From: Pararhodobacter sp. CCB-MM2
GTDB lineage: Bacteria > Pseudomonadota > Alphaproteobacteria > Rhodobacterales > Rhodobacteraceae
DNA: 64,000 nt
NCBI RefSeq assembly: GCF_001691415.1
Contig: NZ_LRRR01000006.1
Span: forward strand, 1-64,000
Direction: 5' to 3'
Of this stretch, positions 25,332 through 33,759 are shown in pieces. Position numbers and translations under genes: made by a program. Every line of letters begins with the position of its first letter. The stretch's first letter is position 1. Below the pieces are notes generated by a model. The model saw only the letters and a list, made by a program, of their open reading frames with translations, searched no databases and had not been told where the DNA came from.

Positions 25332-27230
25332 TCAGGAATGGTTTTCCGCCAGTATTTCAAGGGATTTGCCGCGCATCCAACCGCACAGACCCGCCAGCGC
25401 GAAACCGGCGATGGCGATCAGCACGGCAAGCGGCGCCTCCGGCCCGAAGAGCGCGGTCGAGGCCAGCGCGAGGAAGGCCGCCGCCGTCATCAGCACCGCA
25501 AAAGCGCGGTTCGGCAGGCCCGCCAGAGGGCTCTCCAACATCGACTGTTTCAGCAGGAACGAGGCCGACAGAACCGTCGCGACGACAATGGCGATCTGCA
25601 GGGGGGTGCCCTTCAGCAACAGCGCCGGGTTGTAGACCCACAGGAACGGCAGGCAGTATGCCGCGATGCCGATCCGCATGCTGAGGAACCCCGTCTGCCA
25701 CATATTCGCCCCCGCCACCCGCGCAGCGACGATGCTGCCGATGGCGATGGGCGGCGTGACCATGCTCATCAGGCCGAAGTACAGCAGGAACATATGCGCC
25801 GAGATCGGCGTCACACCGAAATCGATCACCGTCGGCGCGACCACCGTGACCAGCACGATGTAGACGGCGGCGGTGGGCATGCCCATGCCCAGCACGATGG
25901 CGACCAGCGCGGCGAGCAGCAGCAGCGCGAAGAGCCCGTAGGCCGAGGCCAGATGCGTCAGCGCCAGCGAGAGTTGGAAGGCGAAGCCGGTCGAGTTCAT
26001 CAACCCGATGATCACCCCCGCCGCGCCGCCGATCAGCGCCAGCGGCACAAACTCGCGGCCCAGCGACAGCAGCGCCCGGCCGAACTCGGCCAGATCGATG
26101 CGGAAGCGCGACTTCACCACCCAGATCACCAGCATCAGCGCCGAGGCGATCAGCGCGCACATGCCCGGCTGCAGCCCCGAGGAGAACAGCAGGTACAGCA
26201 GCAGGCCGATGGAGATCAGCATCTCCCAACCGCCCTTCAGCGTGTCCAGAAGGTTCGGCATCTCGGACCGGTCGAGCCCGCGCACCTTGTTGCGCTGCGC
26301 CATCGCATCGACTTTGAGGAACAGGATGAGGAAGTAGAACAGCGCCGGGATCGAGGCCGCGACCATGATCTCGGTGTAAGGGACCTGCAGGAACTCGGCC
26401 ATGATGAAGGCCGTGGTGCCCATGATCGGCGGCGCGATCTGCCCGCCGTTCGAGGCGACGGCCTCGATGGCAGCGGCCTGCACGCGCTTCATGCCGGACT
26501 TGACCATCAAGGGGATGGTGAAGACGCCCGTGGACATGATGTTCGCGACGGTCGAACCCGAGAGCATGCCGAAGAAGCCCGAGGCAACGATCGACACCTT
26601 GGCCGGCCCGCCCCGGCGATGACCGACCATGGCCAAAGCGAGGTTGTTGAAGAAGGCCATACCGCCGACGATCTCCATGACCTTGCCGAAGACCATGAAG
26701 GGCAGCACCAGCGTGACGATCACGGTGATCACCATGCCGGGCACGCCGTTACTGTCGGCATAGAGGTACAGCACCGTTCGCGTCGGCGCGAAGACGGCGG
26801 CTTGCAGGATGCCGGGGATCCAGTCGCCGACGAAACCATAAAGCGCGACCAGCCAGACGAGGCCGGCGATCACCAGACCCATGGTCTTGCGCAGGGCCTC
26901 GACCAGCAGGACCAGCGCGAAGATGCCGGGGATCCACATGTCCGGGGTGCGGAAGGCCATCGAGACCATCCAGGTCTCGAAATTCCACGCATACCAGAGC
27001 CAGGACCCGGCGGCGATCAGCGCCAGCGCATAGTCCAGCGCACCCGCGCGTTTGCCATAGGGATAGCCCAGAAGGGCGGCGGCGGTGGAAAGCCCCAGCA
27101 CCACGGCGACGATCTGCTGGGTGACCAGCCTTACGCCCAGCATCTGCGGGACGTTCAGTGCCCAGAGAATGCCGAGAAGCGGAACCGCGACCAGCAAGGC
27201 CGCAAGCGTCGTATTGACCAAAGCGCGCAC
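25332..27230 (-). CDS. TRAP transporter fused permease (DctQ-DctM fusion, TAXI type)
   Basis: 632 residues with about 17 hydrophobic segments. An N-terminal four-helix DctQ-like part precedes a DctM-type large subunit with EAVASNGGQIAPPIMGTTAF, ASGFFGMLSGSTVANIMSTG and ALVAIVLGMGMPTAAVYIV. Fused permeases of this length partner TAXI receptors. The start is GTG with GGGAGG 10 nt upstream. It imports, with the receptor gene upstream, an unidentified organic anion, probably the substrate of the surrounding catabolic genes. Confidence 0.92.
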   Translation of the reverse strand: MRALVNTTLAALLVAVPLLGILWALNVPQMLGVRLVTQQIVAVVLGLSTAAALLGYPYGKRAGALDYALALIAAGSWLWYAWNFETWMVSMAFRTPDMWIPGIFALVLLVEALRKTMGLVIAGLVWLVALYGFVGDWIPGILQAAVFAPTRTVLYLYADSNGVPGMVITVIVTLVLPFMVFGKVMEIVGGMAFFNNLALAMVGHRRGGPAKVSIVASGFFGMLSGSTVANIMSTGVFTIPLMVKSGMKRVQAAAIEAVASNGGQIAPPIMGTTAFIMAEFLQVPYTEIMVAASIPALFYFLILFLKVDAMAQRNKVRGLDRSEMPNLLDTLKGGWEMLISIGLLLYLLFSSGLQPGMCALIASALMLVIWVVKSRFRIDLAEFGRALLSLGREFVPLALIGGAAGVIIGLMNSTGFAFQLSLALTHLASAYGLFALLLLAALVAIVLGMGMPTAAVYIVLVTVVAPTVIDFGVTPISAHMFLLYFGLMSMVTPPIAIGSIVAARVAGANMWQTGFLSMRIGIAAYCLPFLWVYNPALLLKGTPLQIAIVVATVLSASFLLKQSMLESPLAGLPNRAFAVLMTAAAFLALASTALFGPEAPLAVLIAIAGFALAGLCGWMRGKSLEILAENHS

Positions 27231-27322
27231 GGGCGCGTCCTCCCTTTGGTGGATCTGCCACCCCTCGCGATCCCTGAGGACCGCGAGGGGTTTCGGGTGA
27301 TCTGCCTCGGCTCTACGCCGGA

Positions 27323-28315
27323 TCAGAAACGAGCTTGCGCTGCTTCATGCGCCTCGGTCCACAAGCCGACTTCCTGATAGAAGCGGATCGCGCCCGGATG
27401 GTACGGCACCGAGGGCGCCGGCAGCGCCAGCTCGGCCTGCGGGACCGAGCGCAGCGGGCCCACATCCTGCTGCAGGTCGGCCCAATGCTCGTACAGGGTC
27501 CGGGTCAGCTGATATGCGTCGTCGTCCGACAGGCTGTCATCGGCCACCAGAAGCGTGTCGTAGACGGTGATCGGGGTCTCACCCATGACGAAGGGGGTCC
27601 GCTCGTTCGGCTGCGCGGTCATCATGCCGACACCGGGCACGCGGCTGGCAAAAAAGCCCTCCTCAGCCGCGCTGCCATTGGCGACGATGCGCAGACCGCC
27701 GGGGATGGAGGCCTGGGTCTCGGCCAGCACCGGCATCGACGTCGCCACCGGAGCAGCATCGGCGCGGCCCTCGACAATGGCGTTGATGCCGTCCATCAGA
27801 CCGCCGCTGCGCATGAAGTCGACATCCGACAGCTCCAACCCGCCCGATTGCACGATGGCCGCGTTGATCTGCGTCAGCGCCTGCGAGGTCGGCATGTCGC
27901 CCATGATCCGGCGGCCGCGCAGGTCGTCGGCGGTGACAATGCCGCTGTCGGCGCGGACGATGAAGGCATAGGGAATGCGCCAGACGGCGGCCAGCGTGCG
28001 CAGGCCGTTGATCTCCTGCGGGTAGCCGGCCGAGCCGGTGTAGGCGAGACCTGCATCAACCGTCGAGGACAGGCCGAGCGTGATGTCGCCCACGTCAATC
28101 GACGGCAGGTAGATCGACGAGCCCGCGAAGGGTTGCGCCGTCGAACGGATGCCCAGCTCCTCCTGGAACAGCCGCGCGAAGGCAGAGCCGATGGAATAGA
28201 ACGTCGACCCCGAGGGGTTGGTGCCGATGGTGATATTACGCAGTTCGGCTTGCGCCGGGGTCTGGAACGCCAGCAGCGAAAGCGCTGCCGCGGTCAGGAT
28301 CGGTGTAATCTTCAT
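27323..28315 (-). CDS. TAXI-family TRAP solute-binding protein
   Basis: 330 residues with a signal peptide (MKITPILTAAALSLLAFQTPAQA). The start of the mature part, LRNITIGTNPSGSTFYSIGSAFA, and the segment DITLGLSSTVDAGLAYTGS are typical of TAXI receptors (periplasmic). It heads a two-gene operon with the fused permease. Its promoter region is shared with the divergent flavin dehydrogenase gene and carries the 15-nt motif. Confidence 0.9.
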   Translation of the reverse strand: MKITPILTAAALSLLAFQTPAQAELRNITIGTNPSGSTFYSIGSAFARLFQEELGIRSTAQPFAGSSIYLPSIDVGDITLGLSSTVDAGLAYTGSAGYPQEINGLRTLAAVWRIPYAFIVRADSGIVTADDLRGRRIMGDMPTSQALTQINAAIVQSGGLELSDVDFMRSGGLMDGINAIVEGRADAAPVATSMPVLAETQASIPGGLRIVANGSAAEEGFFASRVPGVGMMTAQPNERTPFVMGETPITVYDTLLVADDSLSDDDAYQLTRTLYEHWADLQQDVGPLRSVPQAELALPAPSVPYHPGAIRFYQEVGLWTEAHEAAQARF

Positions 28316-28363
28316 TCTGTCCTCCCGTGCTTGCTTAAAGCATATTTGGTAGATATGTTAATC

Positions 28364-28378
28364 GTCAACTTGTCAACT
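28364..28378. promoter_or_regulatory. Copy of the 15-nt shared operator motif (TAXI / dehydrogenase promoter)
   Basis: GTCAACTTGTCAACT on the plus strand, an 8-nt-period direct repeat (GTCAAC-TT-GTCAAC). It lies 49 nt from the TAXI start and 74 nt from the divergent dehydrogenase start. Compared with the copies at 25,290 and 33,614 it is identical at 11 of 15 positions across all three. Confidence 0.7.
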
Positions 28379-28451
28379 ATCTTGCGGGACGATTTCCCTC
28401 CCCGGCCACGCACACCGCAGCCCTCGTTGAAGAAAGATCAGGAATTTTAGC

Positions 28452-29852
28452 ATGTTGGACGCAGCGATCCGCGATGAGTTGAAAGCCCTCCTTGGCCCGC
28501 GCGGTTGGGCCGAGGCCAGCGAAGACAACCCCGCGCTGCGCGACATCCACGGCCTCGGCCTGCCGGCGCTGCTGCTGGCGCGACCCGAATCGACGGATCA
28601 GGTCGCCGCCTTGATGCGGTTTTGCGCCCAGCATCAGATCGCCGTGGTGCCGCAGGGCGGGAACACCAATCTCTGCCGCATGGCCCTGCCGACCGAGGCC
28701 CGTCCGACGGTCCTTCTGTCCCTCGCCCGGATGAACCGCGTGCTGGAGATCAACCCCGAGGCCGCGACCCTGACGGCCGAGGCGGGCTGCATCCTTGAGG
28801 TCGCGCAGGAGGCGGCGCTTGCGGCGGGCTTCATCCTCTCGCCGGACTGGGGCGCGCGCGGCACGGCCAGCCTCGGGGGCGCGGTGGCGACGAATGGCGG
28901 CGGGCTCAATGTCGTGCGCTATGGCACCACGCGCGAGCAGGTCAGGGGCATGGAGGTGGTGCTGGCCGATGGCACGGTCTGGGACGGGATGCGCAGCCTC
29001 GTGAAGGACAATTCCGGCTATGACCTGAAGCAGATGTTCATCGGCTCCGAGGGGACTCTGGGCGTGATCACCAGGCTGATCTTCCGCCTGCATCCCGCCG
29101 AGCCCGAGAGCCGCACGATGATGGCGGCGTTGGCGGATCTCTCCGGCCTCATGGACTTCTTCGGACAGGCGCGGCAGATCGGCGGCACCCATCTGTCGGC
29201 CTTCGAGCTGATGCCCGGCATCGGCGTCGAGAAGGCGCTGGCACGCTATCCCGACCTTCGGCGCCCGCTGGAGGCATCCTCCGACTGGTATGTCCTCGTC
29301 CGCTTCTCCGGCCGTGAGGCGGTCGAGGATCTGCTGGGCGAGCTTTTCGAGGCGGGCTTCGAGGCCGGGCTGCTGACCGACGCCGTCCTTGCCAGTTCCG
29401 AGGCCCAGGCGCGGAACCTCTGGGAGATCCGCGAGCAGATGATCCCGCATCAGTATTTCCCCGGACAGGTCATGCTGAAATGGGATGTCTCGCTGCCCAT
29501 CGACCACATGGCAGGCTTTCTCGCGCAGGCCGAAGACACGGTCCGCAGCCTCGCGCCGCAGGGGCTGTGCTATGCCGTCGGCCATGTCGGCGACGGCAAT
29601 CTGCATTTCAGCTGCTTCCTGCCCGCCGGCACAGGGGAGGACACGCAACACGCGGTCTACGAGACCGTCGACGCGCTGATCTGGCGCCTCGGCGGCTCCA
29701 TCGTCGCCGAGCATGGCGTGGGCGCCCTGTTCCGTGACCGGGTCGCGCGCCAAAAGAGCCCTGTCGAATACGCGATGCTGCAGCGCCTGAAGGCGGCCTT
29801 CGACCCCGAGGGGCGGCTCAATCCCGGCAAATTGCTGCACCCGCCCACGTGA
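28452..29852 (+). CDS. FAD-linked 2-hydroxy-acid dehydrogenase (GlcD/D-lactate/D-2-hydroxyglutarate type)
   Basis: 466 residues of the VAO/PCMH superfamily. FAD-binding domain: VVPQGGNTNLCRMALP, LTAEAGCILEVAQEAA and GARGTASLGGAVATNGGGLNVVRYG. C-terminal oxidase domain with GHVGDGNLHFS and IVAEHGVG. The family oxidises D-2-hydroxy acids (lactate, glycolate, 2-hydroxyglutarate, mandelate) to 2-oxoacids, passing electrons to the quinone pool or an electron carrier. Here the product could feed the ThDP enzyme. It is followed 69 nt later by marR on the same strand. Confidence 0.85.
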   Translation: MLDAAIRDELKALLGPRGWAEASEDNPALRDIHGLGLPALLLARPESTDQVAALMRFCAQHQIAVVPQGGNTNLCRMALPTEARPTVLLSLARMNRVLEINPEAATLTAEAGCILEVAQEAALAAGFILSPDWGARGTASLGGAVATNGGGLNVVRYGTTREQVRGMEVVLADGTVWDGMRSLVKDNSGYDLKQMFIGSEGTLGVITRLIFRLHPAEPESRTMMAALADLSGLMDFFGQARQIGGTHLSAFELMPGIGVEKALARYPDLRRPLEASSDWYVLVRFSGREAVEDLLGELFEAGFEAGLLTDAVLASSEAQARNLWEIREQMIPHQYFPGQVMLKWDVSLPIDHMAGFLAQAEDTVRSLAPQGLCYAVGHVGDGNLHFSCFLPAGTGEDTQHAVYETVDALIWRLGGSIVAEHGVGALFRDRVARQKSPVEYAMLQRLKAAFDPEGRLNPGKLLHPPT

Positions 29853-29921
29853 CGCCCGGCTGCGCCCCCCTTGCCCGACGTCCGGATATTCGCCACAACA
29901 GACCATCATCGAGAGGACCCG

Positions 29922-30398
29922 ATGCACAACCCTGAATGGCCAGAAGGCAAGACGCCCCTGCTGAAGGATCTCAAATACGTCGACCGTTCGCTTGCCGTCG
30001 CCTGCACCCGCGGGCGCGAGGCCGTGGTATCGCGGTTCCGCAAGATGCTGCAGCGCGAGGACCTCTCCGAGCAGCAATGGCGCGTGCTCAGGATCCTGCA
30101 TGATTTCGGCCGGTTGAACTCGGTGCAGATCGCCGATCAATCCTGCATCCACAAGACCAGCATCTCGCGGATCGTGAAGACGCTGGAGCAGCGCGATATC
30201 GTCGAACGCAGCCCGCATGAGACGGATTCACGGATCAGCTATGTCGCGCTGACCGTCTTCGGGCAGACGATGATGGACCGCTTGATCGTCGAATCCACCA
30301 CCATCCACGAGAAGATCGCCGACGATTTCGGGCATGACAATTACCTCCGGCTGCTGGAGCTGCTGAAGAAGCTCGCCAAGCTGAACGAGCCCGGCTGA
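29922..30398 (+). CDS. MarR-family regulator of the aromatic module
   Basis: 158 residues from the ATG at 29922 with GAGAGG upstream (an in-frame upstream start at 29871 lacks a site). The winged helix is clear: LSEQQWRVLRILHDFGRLNSVQIADQSCIHKTSISRIVKTLEQRDIVER, wing ETDSRISYVALTVFG. It resembles the HpaR-like branch that senses aromatic acids. It is the natural candidate to bind the 15-nt motif in the three surrounding promoters. Confidence 0.9.
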   Translation: MHNPEWPEGKTPLLKDLKYVDRSLAVACTRGREAVVSRFRKMLQREDLSEQQWRVLRILHDFGRLNSVQIADQSCIHKTSISRIVKTLEQRDIVERSPHETDSRISYVALTVFGQTMMDRLIVESTTIHEKIADDFGHDNYLRLLELLKKLAKLNEPG

Positions 30399-30408
30399 GA
30401 CCGCGCCC

Positions 30409-31893
30409 TCACAGCTTGATCCACGCGGTCTTCAGGTCGAGATACTTGTCCAGCGCATGCAGCGAGCGGTCATGCCCGTTGCCCGATTGCTTGACCCCGC
30501 CCAAGGGCACGGTGATGTCGGCGCCGCCATAGGTGTTGACATGCACCACCCCCGCCCGGAGCCGCCGCACCATGCGATGCGCGCGCGACAGATCTGCCGT
30601 CCAGACCGCCGAGGCGAGGCCATAGTCGCTGTCATTGGCCAGCCGGACGGCCTCGTCTTCGGTGTCGAAGGGCAGGATCGCCAGCACCGGGCCGAAGACC
30701 TCCTCGCGCACCACGCGGTCCTCGGGGCGGGCGTCGGTGATCAGCGTCGGTTCCATGAACCAGCCGCCGGTGTCGCTGCGGATGCGCTGGCCGCCGATCA
30801 CGGTACGGCCGGCCTGCCGCGCCTCCTCGACGAAGGCGAGATTCTGGGCGAGCTGGCGTTCCGAATTGATCGCCCCCGCGCCGGTCGCAGGGTCCAGCGG
30901 ATCGCCCAGCGTCAACGCCTGTGCGGCCTTGGCGACCTTCTCGACAAATTCCGCATGGATGCGGCGTTCCACCAGCAGGCGCGAGCCCGCGACGCAGACC
31001 TGCCCCGAATTTCGGAAAATCCCGAAGGCTGAGACGCGCGCAGCCTCGTCAAGGTCCGGCGCATCGGTGAAGACCACGTTCGGAGATTTGCCGCCCAGCT
31101 CCAGATAGACCCGCTTGAAGTTCGACCGGGCCGAGGCCTCCATGAGTTTCCGCCCCGTCGCGCCCGAGCCGGTGAAGACCAGAACATCGACGTCCATCGA
31201 CAGCGCGATGGCCTGCCCGACCGTCGCCCCCTCGCCCGTCACCACGTTCAACACACCCGGCGGCAGGCCCGCTTCCTGCGCCAGTTCGGCCAGCCGCAGC
31301 AGCGCCAGCGAGGCCGTCTCGGCGGGTTTCAGCACCACCGAACAGCCAGCCGCCAAGGCCGGCCCCAGCTTCCAGGCGCCGATCATCAGCGGGAAGTTCC
31401 AGGGCACGATGGCGCCGACGACGCCCACCGGCTCACGGTGGATCAGGCCCAGGGTGCCGGGCGGGGTGGGGGCGATCTCGCCCATGATCTTGTCCACGGC
31501 CTCGGCATAGAAGCGGATGGTCTGCGCGGCGGAAAGCGGCTCGGCGGGCAGGGCCATGGCGATCTCGGTACCATTGTCGCGCACACCCAAGACGGCCAGC
31601 TCCAGCGCGTTCGCCTCGATCAGCGCGGCCCAGCGGAAGAGGATGCGCTTGCGCTCGGCGGGCGCGAGGCCGGACCAGCGCCCGTCCTCGAAGGCGCGGC
31701 GGGCGGCGGCGGTGGCATCCTCGGCATCCTGCGCAGTGCCCCGCGCGAGGCTGGTGAAGACCTGCCCGTCGAGCGGCGAATGCACGTCCATCCGCCCGCC
31801 ATCCGAGGCCGGGACCGATTGCCCGTCGATCAGATGCTGCGCCGGCGGCACCGGGGCCGCGCGCAGGGCGGCGATGCGGTCGCGGTCCATCAT
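30409..31893 (-). CDS. NAD(P)-dependent aldehyde dehydrogenase
   Basis: 494 residues of the ALDH superfamily. VGAIVPWNFPLMIGAWKLGPALAAGC, general base E265 (LELGGKS) and nucleophile C300 (NSGQVCVAGSR) are in place, with the C-terminal PLGGVKQSGNGHDRS motif of PuuC/gamma-glutamyl-aminobutyraldehyde-type enzymes. ATG overlaps the stop of the flavin monooxygenase gene, so both are one operon. It probably oxidises an aldehyde intermediate such as that produced by the ThDP decarboxylase. Confidence 0.92.
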   Translation of the reverse strand: MMDRDRIAALRAAPVPPAQHLIDGQSVPASDGGRMDVHSPLDGQVFTSLARGTAQDAEDATAAARRAFEDGRWSGLAPAERKRILFRWAALIEANALELAVLGVRDNGTEIAMALPAEPLSAAQTIRFYAEAVDKIMGEIAPTPPGTLGLIHREPVGVVGAIVPWNFPLMIGAWKLGPALAAGCSVVLKPAETASLALLRLAELAQEAGLPPGVLNVVTGEGATVGQAIALSMDVDVLVFTGSGATGRKLMEASARSNFKRVYLELGGKSPNVVFTDAPDLDEAARVSAFGIFRNSGQVCVAGSRLLVERRIHAEFVEKVAKAAQALTLGDPLDPATGAGAINSERQLAQNLAFVEEARQAGRTVIGGQRIRSDTGGWFMEPTLITDARPEDRVVREEVFGPVLAILPFDTEDEAVRLANDSDYGLASAVWTADLSRAHRMVRRLRAGVVHVNTYGGADITVPLGGVKQSGNGHDRSLHALDKYLDLKTAWIKL

Positions 31894-33566
31894 GCCGCCT
31901 CTCCCTTTACCAGACGGGGCGCCGCGCCGCGCAGTTTGGCGACCAGCGCGGCGGGATCGGCAGGCAGCGCATCGCCGCGCCAGGCGACATGCAGATCAGG
32001 CCGCGCCAGCACCAGCGCATGGCGATAGGCCGGATCCGTGATCCAATCCGCCTCCAGCAGCACCAGCGGCAGGCCCTGTGCCTGTGCCGCCGCCATCAGC
32101 GGTGCGACATCGACCGAGGGGTCGCAGCGGATCAGCGTGTACCCCGCGCCCAGCCCGTCATAGAGCGAGCCGCCCTCGGGCGTCACCAGATGCGGCAGGC
32201 GGCAGCCCGGCACGGTCGAGGCGGTGAAACTGCCCATTGCATAGGGCGGCGGGGTCTCGGCATCCCCCTCGATGATCGGGCTTCGGTCGTAGTAATAGCC
32301 GAAGTTCAGCCCGGCGGCGGCGTATTGCTGCACGTTCAGCGCATAGGCCTGCGCGCCCATCTCGGCCCGCGCAGCGGCGCCTTCGGGGGTGTCGTCCTCG
32401 ATCCCCGCAGGCACCGAGCCGCGCTGTTTCGCCATCGCCTCGGCGTGGCGCATGGCGAAGCGGCTGACCTGTTCGGTGATCGGATGGCGCTCGGCCTCAT
32501 GCGCGTCGAGGATCGCTACATCGCCCCAGCCCTGCAGATAGGCGGCAAGGATCCAGCCGAGGTTCTCGGCATCCGCAATCCCCGCATTCATCCCGTAGCC
32601 CGCATAGGGCACCCAGATATGCGCGGCATCGCCACAGAGGAACACGCGCCCCTTGCGGAAGCGGTCGGCGACCAGACGGCGGCCGAACCAATCCTCGTTG
32701 CTGACCACCTCATAGGCGAAATCCGCCCCCACCCCGAGGATCGCGCGGATCGAAGCATCCCGGTCGACGCTGTAGAAATCCGGCTCGTCGGGGCGCAGGT
32801 AATTGTGGATCAGCCAAAGCTCGCGCCCGTCGATGGCATAGATATTTCCCTGCCGGCGCGGGTTGAGCGAAAACATCGCCCAGGCGGGTTCGACCTGCAT
32901 CAGATCAATCAGCTGCGGCGCGCGGATCAGCGTCGATTGCACCCGCTGCACCACCGCATCGCCCTCGAACTTTGCGCCGATGGCCTTGCGCACGCCCGAG
33001 CGCCCGCCGTCGCAGCCGATCAGGAACTCGGCCCGGATCCGGGTCTCATCCCCGCTGTCCAGCGCGCGGAGGTGGGCGGTGACGCCCTCAGGCGTCTGGG
33101 TGAAATCCACCATCTCGGTGCGGTTCAGGATCTCGATCCCCGGCATCGCCTTGGCATGGGCGAAGAGGATCGGTTCCAGATAGATCTGGTTGATCCGGTG
33201 CGGCGGCTCGGGCGTCGGCCAATTGCCGTCCGGGCCGTCCAGATCGGTGAACCGGCGGCTGCGGCTGGGGATCTCGATGCGGGTGAGCTCAGGGCCCACC
33301 GTCGTCGTACGGTACGAGATCGAATGCGGGTAATCCGGCGGCAGACCCGCCTCGCGCACCGCCTGCGCCACGCCCAGACGCCGCAAGATCTCCATCGAGC
33401 GGGCCGAGACATGGTTGCATTTGACATTGGGCGGCTCGGCCTCGGACCGCGTCTCGACCACGGTGACCGCGATGCCGCGCTGCGCGAGGCTCATCGCCAG
33501 CACCAGCCCGACCGGCCCCGCACCCACGACCAGTACACGCGTGGCCCTTCCCTTTGGCTCGTCCAT
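31890..33566 (-). CDS. FAD-dependent aromatic monooxygenase (PheA/TfdB/MhpA class)
   Basis: 558 residues. GxGxxG FAD site VLVVGAGPVGLVLAMSLAQRG, DG motif LIGCDGGRSGVRKAIG and GD motif FLCGDAAHIWVPYAGYGMNAGIADAENLGW identify a class A flavoprotein hydroxylase. The long C-terminal thioredoxin-like domain fits phenol/3-hydroxyphenylpropionate hydroxylase relatives. It would ortho-hydroxylate a phenolic intermediate using NAD(P)H and O2. First gene of a two-gene operon with the aldehyde dehydrogenase; its promoter carries the 15-nt motif. Confidence 0.9.
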   Translation of the reverse strand: MDEPKGRATRVLVVGAGPVGLVLAMSLAQRGIAVTVVETRSEAEPPNVKCNHVSARSMEILRRLGVAQAVREAGLPPDYPHSISYRTTTVGPELTRIEIPSRSRRFTDLDGPDGNWPTPEPPHRINQIYLEPILFAHAKAMPGIEILNRTEMVDFTQTPEGVTAHLRALDSGDETRIRAEFLIGCDGGRSGVRKAIGAKFEGDAVVQRVQSTLIRAPQLIDLMQVEPAWAMFSLNPRRQGNIYAIDGRELWLIHNYLRPDEPDFYSVDRDASIRAILGVGADFAYEVVSNEDWFGRRLVADRFRKGRVFLCGDAAHIWVPYAGYGMNAGIADAENLGWILAAYLQGWGDVAILDAHEAERHPITEQVSRFAMRHAEAMAKQRGSVPAGIEDDTPEGAAARAEMGAQAYALNVQQYAAAGLNFGYYYDRSPIIEGDAETPPPYAMGSFTASTVPGCRLPHLVTPEGGSLYDGLGAGYTLIRCDPSVDVAPLMAAAQAQGLPLVLLEADWITDPAYRHALVLARPDLHVAWRGDALPADPAALVAKLRGAAPRLVKGEAA

Positions 33567-33613
33567 ACCGCTCCCCCCTTCGTCCGGTGGCGCACCCCTC
33601 CCGGCGCACCATT

Positions 33614-33648
33614 AGTTGTCTTGTTAACGAAATTACTTGCCTTGTCAA
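33614..33648 (-). promoter_or_regulatory. Promoter of the monooxygenase-ALDH operon with the 15-nt motif
   Basis: 33614-33628 on the minus strand is GTTAACAAGACAACT, the third copy of the shared motif. A -35-like TTGACA lies at 33643-33648 on the same strand, so a bound repressor at the motif would sit around the -10 position. The gene starts 48 nt downstream. Confidence 0.6.
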
Positions 33649-33676
33649 TCTTCTTGCCGTGCAGAGCGCCGAAACA

Positions 33677-33694
33677 GGGTCACCAGCCTGTCAC
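33677..33694 (+). promoter_or_regulatory. PhoB-box-like repeat upstream of the first ABC receptor
   Basis: GGGTCAC-CAGC-CTGTCAC: two 7-nt units with 11-nt periodicity, the Pho box layout (consensus CTGTCAT-N4-CTGTCAC). It lies 65 nt upstream of the start at 33760. Confidence 0.6.
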
Positions 33695-33759
33695 ATCCCG
33701 GGGCTAAGCGGGGCCATCCATAATCCGAGCCTTCGACTCGGCAATTCCCCGGGGGATTC

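Noticed and set aside
25308-27377. A 689-codon plus-strand frame
   Set aside because: Shadow of the TRAP fused permease; composition (Arg/His/Asp/Gln repeats) is that of reverse-read membrane-helix codons.
28377-30218. A 613-codon minus-strand frame
   Set aside because: Spans the FAD dehydrogenase and marR genes in antisense; both real genes have strong motifs.
31989-33707. A 572-codon plus-strand frame
   Set aside because: Antisense to the FAD monooxygenase, which has all three flavin hydroxylase motifs.
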